Shown: one piece after another, positions 1-9,173 of the stretch | Layout of the letters: each line of letters begins with the position of its first letter | How positions within the stretch are numbered: the stretch's first letter is position 1 | Assembly (NCBI RefSeq): GCF_008330225.1 | Contig: NZ_CP042466.1 | Coordinates: 1,622,501-1,686,500 of the forward strand | Source of the DNA: Geobacter sp. FeAm09 | Lineage (GTDB): Bacteria > Desulfobacterota > Desulfuromonadia > Geobacterales > Pseudopelobacteraceae | Length of the DNA stretch: 64,000 nucleotides | Reading direction: 5' to 3' | Position numbers and translations under genes: made by a program | Notes under the pieces: generated by a model | Seen by the model: the letters and a program-made list of their open reading frames with translations, nothing else | The model's database searches: none | What the model was told of the DNA's origin: nothing

Positions 1-1720
1 TGCCGGGATATTCATCCCGGTTGTGCAGCTTTTTGAAGAGCGAGAAGATCTTTTCCCGGTACTCGGGGGCGATGCCGATGCCGTTATCCTGCACCGAAAT
101 GATGTGCCGGTCTTCGACGCAGCGGCACTCGATGGCGATCACGGGCGTTTGTCGGGAAAATTTCAGCGCATTCTCCAGGAGGTGCCGCAGCAGCATGACC
201 AGGAGCGCCCGGTCGCCGGTGATCTGCGGGAACGGGGCATGGGTGACGCTGGCGTCGCGCCGGGCGATCTGCTCCTGCAACCCGGCCAAGGCGCCCGTTA
301 CGATCTCCGTGCCGTCCAGGGGGGCGCGCCGTATGGGGTGCCGGCCGAGGTTGAGGTAGGTCAGCAGGTCGTTGAACAGGTGTTTGAGATGGGAGACGTT
401 GGCGACGATGATGCCGATGAATTCATCGGCGTCCCGGTCGAGCTTTCCCGCATAGCGTTTTTCCAGGAGCTGCACGAACCCGCCGATGACCCGCAGGGGC
501 TCCTGCAGGTCATGATAGGCCAGCATGTTGAATTCCTTCAGTTCGGCGTTGCTCTTTTCCAGTTCCTGCGCCTTGACGGCCAGCTCCCGGGCCGCACGGC
601 GGCTTTGGGTGATGTTCACCGCCAGCAGGGTGATGATCATGCCCAGGCTGGCTATGACGAAGATCGTCGTCCACACCAGCCTGGTGTACCTCTCGTAGAA
701 CGACACCGGCTTGTTGACGATGGTGCAGCCGTAGGGAAGCAGGGACAGGGGGATATGGAAACGGGTGAGTTGGGTGTAGTCGAATACCACCCGCGTTGTC
801 TGGCCGGTGTAGACCGGCAGGGTGGCGATATCCCGGCCATTGAGGATTTCCAGGGCCATTTCCGCGGCTTGCGCCCCGTGCTGCTTCCCCCCCAACAGGC
901 ACCCGCCGATGATGCCGTGGCCGATGCGCTCCTCGTGGCCGCCGTACACCGGGACCGGGGAGCGTTCCCCCAAAAGCTGCGCTATTTTGGTATGGTCGAA
1001 TACCCGCCCATCCCGGTCCCGGCTGTAGGAGAGCGCCAGGACGAGACTGTCCGCCGGAAGTGACGACAGTTGCCGCAGCATATCGTCGGTCGTCAGGTTG
1101 TCCATATAGCGGATGGCAACCGGCTCCTTGAATCCCTTCAGATCCTCTTCCGCCTGTCTGCGGGTCGCCAGACCGGTTGAGGTGTAATCGTGGATGACGA
1201 AGATCTGCCGCGTCGCGGGATGCACCTTGAGCATCAACGCCACGGTACCCCTGACGTCGAGCCGTTCGGCAACGCCGGTCACCCTGCTTTGCCCCTTGAG
1301 CATCGCCGGCTCGAAGCCGTTGATCCCGCAGAAGACGAGCGGAGCGCCGGGAAAGATGGCGTCGCGGTATTTCAGGGCGAAATCCAGGGCCGGATTGTCC
1401 ACGGCGATGACCAGGGGGATGGTCACGTGCCGGTACTTCTGGATGAACAGGTCCCGGATTTTGCCGAAGTGTTCCATGTTCGGGAAGTATTTGCAGTCCA
1501 GGTACTCCACGGTCGGTTCGATGTCGGGCCGCGCCCGGCGCAGCGTCTCGACGATGCCGATGAGTTCGTTGTCCGACCAGCTGTAGTAGGGGTGATAGGA
1601 ATTGAGGATCAGGATGCGCGTCTTCTGCTCCGCGCTGCCGGCGGCATGGGCCGGGCCGGCAGCCGCCAGCGTCAGCGCCGTGAACAGGACGACGAGGTAT
1701 GCCGCGCCCAGGTGCCTCAT
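1..1720 (-). CDS. Sensor histidine kinase with ABC substrate-binding-like sensor domain (3' end outside window)
   Basis: The reading frame opens at the ATG at 1720 and runs off the left edge without a stop, giving about 573 visible residues. An N-terminal signal peptide (ends near AHA-AG) is followed by a periplasmic domain of about 290 residues resembling the ABC_sub_bind family; it starts with ILILNSYHPYYSW. One membrane segment follows (TTIFVIASLGMIITLLAVN). The cytoplasmic part has a HisKA-type helix with the phospho-acceptor histidine in YHDLQEPLR and an ATPase domain with an N box and DNGIGIAPEY (G1 box). The start overlaps the stop of the upstream kinase gene as ATGA (1720-1717), so the two are translationally coupled. 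The ligand is unknown. Family assignment is firm; the sensor domain call is from pattern recognition only. Confidence 0.85.
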   Translation of the reverse strand, partial: MRHLGAAYLVVLFTALTLAAAGPAHAAGSAEQKTRILILNSYHPYYSWSDNELIGIVETLRRARPDIEPTVEYLDCKYFPNMEHFGKIRDLFIQKYRHVTIPLVIAVDNPALDFALKYRDAIFPGAPLVFCGINGFEPAMLKGQSRVTGVAERLDVRGTVALMLKVHPATRQIFVIHDYTSTGLATRRQAEEDLKGFKEPVAIRYMDNLTTDDMLRQLSSLPADSLVLALSYSRDRDGRVFDHTKIAQLLGERSPVPVYGGHEERIGHGIIGGCLLGGKQHGAQAAEMALEILNGRDIATLPVYTGQTTRVVFDYTQLTRFHIPLSLLPYGCTIVNKPVSFYERYTRLVWTTIFVIASLGMIITLLAVNITQSRRAARELAVKAQELEKSNAELKEFNMLAYHDLQEPLRVIGGFVQLLEKRYAGKLDRDADEFIGIIVANVSHLKHLFNDLLTYLNLGRHPIRRAPLDGTEIVTGALAGLQEQIARRDASVTHAPFPQITGDRALLVMLLRHLLENALKFSRQTPVIAIECRCVEDRHIISVQDNGIGIAPEYREKIFSLFKKLHNRDEYPG

Positions 1721-3930
1721 GCCGCGTCCCCCTTTTCCGTAAGGTCCTTTTTTATGGTGAACGTGAAACAGCTGCCCCGGCCCGCTTCGGATGCCACCCC
1801 GATGCGGCCGCCGTGGCGCTCGACGATTTTCCTGCAGATCGCCAGCCCGATGCCGGTGCCGGGGTAGGCGTCCCGCCCGTGCAGCCGCTGGAAGATCTCG
1901 AAGATCCGGTCGAAGAATTGGCCGTCGATGCCGATGCCGTTGTCCGTGACGCGGAACTCCCATGCCACAGGGGTCTCGGCGCAGGCAACATGGATGCGGG
2001 GCGGCTCGCTGCCCCGGAATTTGATGGCGTTGCCGAGCAGGTTCTGGAACAGTTGCATGATCTGGGTTTCGTCGCCCGTAATGGCCGGGAGCGGGTCATG
2101 GGTAATCTCGGCGCCGCTTTCCCCGATGCGTTTCTTCAGGTTCATCTCCGCGGCCCTGAGCGCATTCCCGGCTTCAAAGACGACGAACGGGGCGCCCTGC
2201 GATTCGACGCGGGAATATTCAAGGAGGTCGTTGATGAGCCGCTGCATGCGCTGAGCCCCGTCGGTGATGAAGGCGATGAATTCCCCGGCGTCCTTGTCCA
2301 GCGTGCCTTGGTAGCGCCGGGCCAGAAGCTGTATGAAGCTGGTGATGGTGCGCAGCGGTTCCTGCAGATCGTGGGAGGCGATGTAGGCGAAGTGCTGGAG
2401 TTGCTGGTTCGACTCCGCCAGCTTGTTCGTCAGCTCCTGCTGGGCGATCTCGACCTGCTTGCGCCCGGTGATGTCCTTGACGATCTCGATGCCGCCGATG
2501 ATGTCGCCGGCCGAGTTCCTGAGGGGCGAAGCAGTAATCAGCAGGCACGTGTCCCGGCCGTTTATGGTGAGGTTGCGTTCCACCGTATGCACCTGGCCAT
2601 CCTCGAACGTCTGCCTGACGGGGCAGTTGTCGCACACCTCTTGCTGCCGTTCATAGGCCTCATAGCAGAAACGCCCGGTCTGGTCGTCCATCCACCCTTT
2701 GCTGGTGTCGTTCTGATAGAGGATGCGGTACTCCCGGTCCTGGATGCTGATGCCGTCGCCGATGCTGGCAAGGATGGCCTCGGTCTTGGCCCGCTCGTCG
2801 AGAGCCCGGCCGGTTGCCGCCTGGAGGTCCCTGACGAAGGTGGCGCGTTCTTCCTCGCGTAGCGCCAGGGTTTTGGCCATGTCGTCGAAGGCCCGGGCGA
2901 TCAGGCCGAATTCACCCTCGGTGTAGGGGATGCCGACCAGGACATCCTGTCCGCCCGCGGCGAGGAGCCCGGATGAGCGGACCAGGCGCCGGGCCCGGTT
3001 GATGATGACGCGGTTGGCATAGGCAAACGCCGCCATGGCCGCGAGAGCGACGGCACAGGTGAGAAACCACAGGTTGCGGATGAGGATGCGGTTGGCATCG
3101 GTGAGGATCGCCTCCTCGGGCACCTCCAGCCTGATGTGGAGATAGGGGGCCGAATCGCCGGCCAGTTGCAGGGAACGGTAGGCCATGATGCGGTACGCCC
3201 CCCCCGAAGGGCGCAGGGTGATCCGCTCGTTTCCCCGGGCGGCGAGCATATCGTTGAAGATACCCCGGTCGTCCTTGGTGCCGATCCGGTGGCGGGCATC
3301 GGTGCCGTACAGGATCGTGCCGGTGCCGTCCAGCAGGACCAGGGCGGAGCCGGCCGGAAAGTGGGATTTGTCGAAGATTGCGTTGACCCGTTCCAGGTTG
3401 ACGGCCGCCTGGACCACGCCCAGCAATTCACCCCGGTCCCCCGTGACCGGCAGGGCAAAGTTGAAGGTCGGCCTGTTGACGGTGCGTCCCACGATGAACT
3501 CCCCGGCGGAAAAGGCCCGCCGCCGTACCGCATCCCGGAAGTATTTCCGGTCGCTTACGTTGAGCCCGGGGGGAGGGGGGATGACCGAGGCGGCCGATTC
3601 ACCGGTGGGGCGGAAGAGCTGGAGATTCAGGTAGCGATCGTCGCTGCGCAGGATTTCCCGGAAAAGCCCGTTGCAGGCCGGCACATCCAGATGGCGCACC
3701 TGGGGCAATACGGCCAGGGTCGTCAGGAGTTGGCGCGTGCTGCTGACCGTGTTGGTCATATCGCCGGCCAGCGCCTTGACCAGGGCTGAACACTGGCTGT
3801 AGGCCTCGTTCATGGAATTCCGCTTCTGTTCGAGACCGGTGTAGAGGATGATCGCCAGGGCGGGGGTGACCGCGAGTGCGACCAACAGGATGAGGTGGGT
3901 GCGAATGGACCATCCGGAAAATGCCTTCAC
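1717..3930 (-). CDS. Membrane sensor histidine kinase (Cache-HAMP-PAS-HisKA-HATPase)
   Basis: 737 residues, starting at a GTG (3930) with a GGAG 9-10 bases upstream. Order: membrane helix about 10-30, a periplasmic Cache-like sensor of about 250 residues, a second helix about 283-303, HAMP linker, coiled region, PAS domain about 375-490, HisKA with the histidine in ASHDLQEPLRT, and HATPase with DNGIGIDGQFFDRIF and a GTGIGLAI G2 box. The PAS domain carries a cysteine cluster (FCYEAYERQQEVCDNCP), a pattern seen in delta-proteobacterial PAS sensors that may bind metal or sense redox. The kinase core is the same DLQEPLR subtype as in the coupled downstream kinase. No response regulator lies next to either gene inside the window, so the partner is unknown. 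Confidence 0.9.
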   Translation of the reverse strand: MKAFSGWSIRTHLILLVALAVTPALAIILYTGLEQKRNSMNEAYSQCSALVKALAGDMTNTVSSTRQLLTTLAVLPQVRHLDVPACNGLFREILRSDDRYLNLQLFRPTGESAASVIPPPPGLNVSDRKYFRDAVRRRAFSAGEFIVGRTVNRPTFNFALPVTGDRGELLGVVQAAVNLERVNAIFDKSHFPAGSALVLLDGTGTILYGTDARHRIGTKDDRGIFNDMLAARGNERITLRPSGGAYRIMAYRSLQLAGDSAPYLHIRLEVPEEAILTDANRILIRNLWFLTCAVALAAMAAFAYANRVIINRARRLVRSSGLLAAGGQDVLVGIPYTEGEFGLIARAFDDMAKTLALREEERATFVRDLQAATGRALDERAKTEAILASIGDGISIQDREYRILYQNDTSKGWMDDQTGRFCYEAYERQQEVCDNCPVRQTFEDGQVHTVERNLTINGRDTCLLITASPLRNSAGDIIGGIEIVKDITGRKQVEIAQQELTNKLAESNQQLQHFAYIASHDLQEPLRTITSFIQLLARRYQGTLDKDAGEFIAFITDGAQRMQRLINDLLEYSRVESQGAPFVVFEAGNALRAAEMNLKKRIGESGAEITHDPLPAITGDETQIMQLFQNLLGNAIKFRGSEPPRIHVACAETPVAWEFRVTDNGIGIDGQFFDRIFEIFQRLHGRDAYPGTGIGLAICRKIVERHGGRIGVASEAGRGSCFTFTIKKDLTEKGDAA

Positions 3931-4242
3931 CGTGCGGACTCCGGGGTTTCGAGTGGGATGCCGTCTTCAAGCCGGCAGCATACCGGCCGATTCTATGCAC
4001 AATTTTGTTTTTTCTCAAGTCAAACAGTTGCAGCAGGATATCATGTTCCCCGCTTTTTTCGAGTTGCGTATACGTTGCAATTCCTCTACCATGCGGGGAA
4101 AATAGGGAGAAGGGGTGGTGCTTCATGCCCTGTTCTACCTACGTGTGCGCCTGTTGCCGGGCTTGTTCCGCGGACTCGTGGTTTTTTTCCACGGCCGGGC
4201 CGAGGCAAAGCGTGCGGGTAACGAAACCGGGGGAGTCGAATC
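3931..4242. other. Divergent intergenic region between kinase operon and gcvT
   Basis: This 312-base spacer must hold promoters for the minus-strand kinase pair and the plus-strand glycine cleavage genes. A short hairpin (CGTGG, T run, CCACG) lies near 4179-4196. The gcvT ribosome binding site is GGGGGAG, about 7 bases before the ATG. I looked for the tandem glycine riboswitch often found before gcvT and saw no convincing match. No credible gene is present. Confidence 0.5.
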
Positions 4243-5334
4243 ATGGACGAACAGCTCAAACAAACGCCGCTCTGTGGACGGCACGGGGCTCTCAAGGCGT
4301 TGATGGCCCCCTTCGGCGGCTGGAACATGCCGATCCAGTACGAGGGGATCATCGCCGAACACACCTGGTGCCGGAGTCAAGCGGCGCTCTTCGATATCTG
4401 CCACATGGGGGAGTTCCTCTTCGAGGGGGACGTTGCGGCCGGCGGCCTGGAGGATGTCTTCACCTTTTCCGTCGCCACGATCCCGGTCGGCCGCTCCCGC
4501 TACGGTTTTCTGCTCAACGAAAACGGCGGCATCATCGACGATCTGATCGTCTTCCGCCTGGCCGCGGACAAGGCCATGATCGTGGTCAACGCGGCCACGG
4601 CCCCCCGGGATTTCGCCGTCATCGCCGCCCGGCTGAGGGGTGGGACCTTTACCGACATCTCGGCCGCCACCGGCAAGCTGGACATCCAGGGGCCGCTCTC
4701 CCGCGACGTCATGGTGGCGGCCTTCGGCGCCGAGGTCGCCGCCATCCCCTACTTCCGCTTCACCACCATGGACCTTCTGGGGGCGGAGGCCATCGTCAGC
4801 CGCACCGGCTATACCGGGGAACTGGGCTACGAGATCTTTCTTCCCGCGGACAAGGTCGCCGAGTTGTGGGACCTGCTGCTGAAGGACGAACGGGTGAAGC
4901 CGGCCGGGCTGGGAGCCCGGGACGTTTTGCGCCTTGAGGTGGGGTACTCGCTCTACGGCAGCGACATCGACGAAACGACCACACCGCTGGAGGCCGGGCT
5001 GGAGGGGTTTGTTGACCTGGCCAAGAACTTTGTGGGCAAGGAAGCGCTGCAGCGCCAGAAGGAGCAGGGCGTGGGCCGCAGAAAGGTGGCTTTCGAGGTG
5101 AACAGCCGCCGCTCGCCGCGCCACCACTATGAACTCTGCTTCAGCGGCGAGAACGTCGGCACGGTGACCAGCGGCGTCTTTTCCCCCATGCTCGGCCGGG
5201 GCATCGGCCTGGGGTTCGTCAGGCCGGATCTGGCCGCCATCGGTACGCCGCTTACCATCATCCACGAGCGGGTCAGCATGGAGGCCACGGTCTGCGAACT
5301 CCCCTTCTACCGCGGCGGGTCGCTCAGGTCGTAG
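4243..5334 (+). CDS. gcvT: Aminomethyltransferase, glycine cleavage T protein
   Basis: 363 residues, the usual length for GcvT. It moves the aminomethyl carbon from lipoyl-GcvH to tetrahydrofolate, giving methylene-THF and ammonia. The N terminus shows the family pattern (MAPFGGWNMPIQYEG, then FDICHMGEF). Further signatures are the folate-site segment SRTGYTGELGYEI, then GLGARDVLRLEVGYSLYG, and a C-terminal barrel with SPMLGRGIGLGFV. The ATG at 4243 has a strong GGGGGAG site. It leads the gcv cluster; gcvH follows after a 197-base gap occupied by a repeat element. Confidence 0.97.
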   Translation: MDEQLKQTPLCGRHGALKALMAPFGGWNMPIQYEGIIAEHTWCRSQAALFDICHMGEFLFEGDVAAGGLEDVFTFSVATIPVGRSRYGFLLNENGGIIDDLIVFRLAADKAMIVVNAATAPRDFAVIAARLRGGTFTDISAATGKLDIQGPLSRDVMVAAFGAEVAAIPYFRFTTMDLLGAEAIVSRTGYTGELGYEIFLPADKVAELWDLLLKDERVKPAGLGARDVLRLEVGYSLYGSDIDETTTPLEAGLEGFVDLAKNFVGKEALQRQKEQGVGRRKVAFEVNSRRSPRHHYELCFSGENVGTVTSGVFSPMLGRGIGLGFVRPDLAAIGTPLTIIHERVSMEATVCELPFYRGGSLRS

Positions 5335-5353
5335 GACTGATTCACAATATTTT

Positions 5354-5489
5354 CTGCCACAGAGCCACAAAGGCACGGAGAAAATCGGGAGAAAGGCAAA
5401 CATAAATCAAGCCACGATGGTGGTTTTGCTCCGAAACTGTCTTTTGCTTTTCTCTGTGAACCTCAGTGTCTCCGTGTCTCTGTGGCAGA
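5354..5489. repeat. GCCACAGAG-ended intergenic palindromic element, copy A
   Basis: The element begins CTGCCACAGAGCCACAAAGG and ends with the inverted equivalent TGTCTCTGTGGCAGA. The outer arms are complementary and the middle is less ordered. Related copies occur at 29864-30056, 55499-55622 and 56215-56402. It sits between gcvT and gcvH, where transcription would be expected to be continuous, so it would form a large hairpin in the transcript. It has no coding capacity, so any movement would need an enzyme supplied from elsewhere. Confidence 0.75.
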
Positions 5490-5531
5490 TTTGCCGATTA
5501 TATAAAACACGTATAAGGAGGATATGCCGTC

Positions 5532-5903
5532 ATGAGCATCTATTTCACCAAGGAGCACGAGTGGGTCAAGGTGAAGGAAGGGATCGGCGCGGTCGGCATC
5601 AGCGAACACGCCGCCCATGAACTGGGGGACATCACCTTCGTCGAGCTTCCCGCCACGGGCAAGGTGGTCAAGCAGTTCGACATGTTGGGGGCCATTGAAT
5701 CGGTCAAGGCCGCCAGCGACATCTATTCGCCGGTTTCCGGCAAGGTGGTCAAGATCAACGAGGCCCTGAACGACGCCCCCGAGATCGTGAACGAGAGTGC
5801 GGAAGACGCCGGCTGGCTTGCCTGGATCGAGATCGCCGACGAGACGGAGCTGAAAACGCTGATGACACGTGAGCAGTACGACGAGTACCTGAAAACGCTC
5901 TAG
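5532..5903 (+). CDS. gcvH: Glycine cleavage system H protein
   Basis: 123 residues, typical for GcvH. This small lipoylated carrier shuttles the aminomethyl group among GcvP, GcvT and the L protein. The lipoyl-lysine motif is clear (GAIESVKAASDIYSPVSGKV, lysine about 59). The N terminus MSIYFTKEHEWVKV is also typical. The start has AAGGAGG-like sequence (5515-5522) about 10 bases upstream. The lipoate genes lipM and lipA needed to charge it lie downstream at 9174-10867. Confidence 0.97.
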   Translation: MSIYFTKEHEWVKVKEGIGAVGISEHAAHELGDITFVELPATGKVVKQFDMLGAIESVKAASDIYSPVSGKVVKINEALNDAPEIVNESAEDAGWLAWIEIADETELKTLMTREQYDEYLKTL

Positions 5904-6163
5904 GGGCGGAATCCATATTGGCCGGACAAGAGGCGCGGCCGCAAGGATCGCCCTTGGGGCCTGTCACGAAAATGGGCGGCACCATTGACGCATCTCATCT
6001 TCGGGCTGCCTGTGCCGTCGCCTCAATCGTAAAATCCTCGACGGAGCCTTGCTTGCACCTGCGGTTTTGCTCGATCGGCAAACGACGATCCAACCCGCAT
6101 CCGAGCGCCTGAATGTAACACTTGTTCCGCAGCAGACCCTTATTTTTGCCAGGAGAGCTATCC

Positions 6164-7503
6164 ATGAACGACAGTCATTACTCCCCCCACACGCCGGAAG
6201 AGATCGGGGAGATGCTTGCGGTGGTCGGCGCTTCCAGCGTCGAGGAACTGTTCGCCCCGATCCCGCCCGAATTGCGGGCCAGGACCTTCAATATCCCCCC
6301 CGGCATGTCCGAATTCGAGACGTTTGCCCGGATGCAGGCCATTGCCGCCGACAATAACGCCGCCATGGTCAATTTCATCGGGGGCGGTTTTTACGACCAT
6401 GTCATTCCCGCCGTGGTCGATCACCTTGCGGGCCGGGCCGAGTTCTACACCGCCTATACCCCCTACCAGCCGGAGTGCTCCCAGGGGACCCTGCAGGCCC
6501 TGTTCGAATACCAGACCGCCATCTGCCGCCTGACCGGCCTGGAGGTCTCCAACGCCTCGCTCTACGACGGCGCCACGGCCTGCGCCGAGGCAGCCATGAT
6601 GGCCCTGCGGGTGACCGGCCGCACCCGGATCGTAGTGGACGGCTGCGTCAGCCCCTTCTCCCGGCAGGTACTTGCGACCTACCTCTACAACCAGGAGGTG
6701 GAGGTCGTGGAGATCCCCCCCTGGATGGCCTGTTGAACCGCGCCGCCCTGGCCGCCTGCCTGGATGAGCATGTTGCGGCCGTGCTGGTGCAGAACCCCAA
6801 CTTCTTCGGCTGCATCGAGGATTTGACTCCCCTGGCGGCACAGGTCCATGCCGCGGGCGCCCTGCTGGTGGCTTCCGTTTACCCGGTTTCCCTGGGGCTC
6901 ATCACATCCCCGGGCAACATGGGGGCGGATATCGCCGTGGGGGACGGCCAGAGCCTGGGCAACCCGCTCTCCTTCGGCGGTCCCTCCTTCGGCTTCATCG
7001 CCGCGAAAAAGGCCTTTATCCGCAACATGCCGGGACGCATCGTCGGCGAAACCGTGGACAAAAACGGCAAACGCGGCTTCGTGCTGACCCTCCAGGCCCG
7101 GGAACAGCACATCAAGCGTCACAAGGCCACCTCCAACATCTGCAGCAACCAGGGGCTGTGCGCCCTGCGCGGCCTGATCTTCCTCTCGTCCCTGGGGAGG
7201 GAAGGGGTGGTGGAACTGGCCCGCCTCAACCGCGACAAGGCCGAGTACGCCAAGGCCCGGCTGGCCGAGGTTCCCGGCGTGACCGTGCTGCAATCCGCGC
7301 CCACCTTCAACGAATTCACGGTATCTTTGCCCAGGCCGGCCGCTCCGGTGGTGGCTGAGCTGCTCAAACAGGGCATTGCCGCCGGCGTGCCGCTGGGGGA
7401 CTGCTACGAGGATGCGGCCAACGCCCTGGTGGTGACGGTCACCGAGAAGCGGACGAAGAAGGAGATCGACCGGCTGGCCGAGGCGCTGCAGGCCGCGTTG
7501 TAA
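6164..7503 (+). pseudogene. gcvPA: Glycine dehydrogenase (decarboxylating) subunit 1, interrupted by a frameshift
   Basis: GcvPA pairs with GcvPB to form the PLP-dependent glycine decarboxylase (P protein). Translation starts at 6164 after an AGGAGAG site and runs to a TGA at about 6734-6736. The rest of the protein continues in another frame to 7503. The break is at a run of seven C (6715-6721). One extra C would join VEVVEIPP to [14 protein letters not shown] and restore about 446 residues, the normal family length. Both halves show strong family signatures, for example [19 protein letters not shown] and then [18 protein letters not shown]. The frameshift may be a base-calling error in a homopolymer or a real mutation. 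Confidence 0.93.
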
Positions 7504-7670
7504 CCTGAATCCGTGACGCTCCATGCCTCCGCCGGTCCGGAAGGCATCTGCCTTTGCGTTCGAGCTGTATTCGGCCATCAGACGACGGACCAGCCTGGTA
7601 AGCGGGCTGTCACGGCACGGCGGCGTTCGGGCCCCCGGCCGCTGCGGCATTCCGGCATTACGGATTCAGG
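7504..7670. repeat. Intergenic element bounded by an 11-base inverted repeat
   Basis: Directly after the gcvPA stop, CCTGAATCCGT (7504-7514) is matched by the exact inverse ACGGATTCAGG (7660-7670), enclosing about 145 GC-rich bases without a credible gene. It separates gcvPA from gcvPB, which usually lie close together. It could be a small non-autonomous mobile or REP-like unit, or a processing structure in the mRNA. Confidence 0.55.
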
Positions 7671-7709
7671 TTGTACTGCGGGCATTCCAGATTTTGGAGA
7701 GACAATTCT

Positions 7710-9155
7710 ATGGAACTTATCTATGAAAAATCCGTTCCCGGCCGCAGGGGCGTAAAGCTGCCGGCCCCGGACGTGCCTGCCGCTCCCCCACTGCCGGAGG
7801 GGTTGCTGCGCACGGAACCGGCCGGCTTGGCCGAGGTGTCCGAACTGGACCTGGTGCGGCACTTTACCAACCTGTCCCGGCTGAACTTCTCGGTGGACAC
7901 CAACTTCTACCCGCTGGGCTCCTGCACCATGAAGTACAACGCCAAGGTGCTGGAGAACGCCGCGGCCCTGTTTGCCCCCCTCCACCCCATGACGGCGCTT
8001 CTGCCGGGGGGCGGGGAGTTCTGCCAGGGGAGCCTGGGGCTGCTCTACGACCTGGGGCAGATGCTGGCCGACATCACCGGCATGGACGAGGTCACCACCC
8101 AGCCCCTGGCGGGCGCCCACGGCGAGATGACCGGCATCCTGCTAATCTCCGCCTACCACCGCGCCAAGGGGAACAAAAAGAAATACGTGGTGGTGCCCGA
8201 CTCGTCCCACGGCACCAATCCGGCCTCGGCCGCCATCGCCGGCTACGAGATCATCACCGTGCCGACGGCGCCCTACGGCGACATGGACATGGACCTGTTC
8301 CGGCAGGCCATGAACGACGAGGTGGCGGCGGTGATGCTGACCTGCCCCAACACCCTGGGGCTGTTCAACCCGCACATCAGGGAGATCAGCGACATCGCCC
8401 ACTCCCATGACGCCCTGATGTACTACGACGGCGCCAATCTGAACGCCATCATGGGCAAGGTCAAGCCGGGGGACGTGGGCTTCGACGTGGTGCACGTCAA
8501 CCTGCACAAGACCTTCGGCACCCCCCACGGCGGCGGCGGTCCCGGTGCGGGTCCGGTGGGGGTCAAGAAGGCCCTGATTCCGTTTCTCCCCCAGCCGCGC
8601 ATCGACATGGACGAGGAGGGGACCTTCGTCCTCCAGACCTCCCGTCCCGGCTCCATCGGCCGCGCGGCCAACTTCTACGGCAACTTCGGCATCATGGTCA
8701 GGGCCTATGCCTACATCATCATGCTGGGGCGCGAGGGGTTGACCCGGGTGTCGGAGCAGGCGGTACTCAACGCCAACTACATCAAGGAGCGCCTGAAGCC
8801 CTACTACGATCTCCCCTACGATCAGACCTGCATGCACGAGTGCGTCTTTTCGGCCTCCCGGCAACTGGCCCACGGCGTACACGCCATCGACATCGCCAAG
8901 TTCCTGATCGACCGGGGGTATCATCCCCCCACGGTCTACTTCCCGCTCATCGTCAAGGAGGCGATCATGATCGAGCCGACCGAGACCGAGAGCAAAGCGG
9001 CCCTGGACGCCTTCATCGACGTGATGATCCAGGCCGCCGAAACCGCCGCGAGCGATCCCCGGGCGCTTTTGGACGCGCCGCTGACCACGCCGGTCTCCCG
9101 GCTGGACGAGACCAAGGCGGCCCGGGAGCAGCATGTCTGCTGCCTCGGCGGATAG
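7710..9155 (+). CDS. gcvPB: Glycine dehydrogenase (decarboxylating) subunit 2
   Basis: 481 residues, normal for GcvPB. It forms the PLP-bearing half of glycine decarboxylase, which releases CO2 from glycine and loads the aminomethyl group on lipoyl-GcvH. The PLP-lysine region is plain (VHVNLHKTFGTPHGGGGPG), as are NFYPLGSCTMKYN near the N terminus and DSSHGTNPASAA. The ATG at 7710 is chosen over an upstream in-frame ATG because it has GGAGAG about 9 bases before it and gives the family N terminus MELIYEKSVPGRRG. Unlike gcvPA it is intact. Confidence 0.97.
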   Translation: MELIYEKSVPGRRGVKLPAPDVPAAPPLPEGLLRTEPAGLAEVSELDLVRHFTNLSRLNFSVDTNFYPLGSCTMKYNAKVLENAAALFAPLHPMTALLPGGGEFCQGSLGLLYDLGQMLADITGMDEVTTQPLAGAHGEMTGILLISAYHRAKGNKKKYVVVPDSSHGTNPASAAIAGYEIITVPTAPYGDMDMDLFRQAMNDEVAAVMLTCPNTLGLFNPHIREISDIAHSHDALMYYDGANLNAIMGKVKPGDVGFDVVHVNLHKTFGTPHGGGGPGAGPVGVKKALIPFLPQPRIDMDEEGTFVLQTSRPGSIGRAANFYGNFGIMVRAYAYIIMLGREGLTRVSEQAVLNANYIKERLKPYYDLPYDQTCMHECVFSASRQLAHGVHAIDIAKFLIDRGYHPPTVYFPLIVKEAIMIEPTETESKAALDAFIDVMIQAAETAASDPRALLDAPLTTPVSRLDETKAAREQHVCCLGG

Positions 9156-9173
9156 GGGAGGTCATGCCCGCCG

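Noticed and set aside
3931-4242. Glycine riboswitch before gcvT
   Set aside because: Neither of the tandem aptamer cores could be recognised; only a short hairpin is visible.
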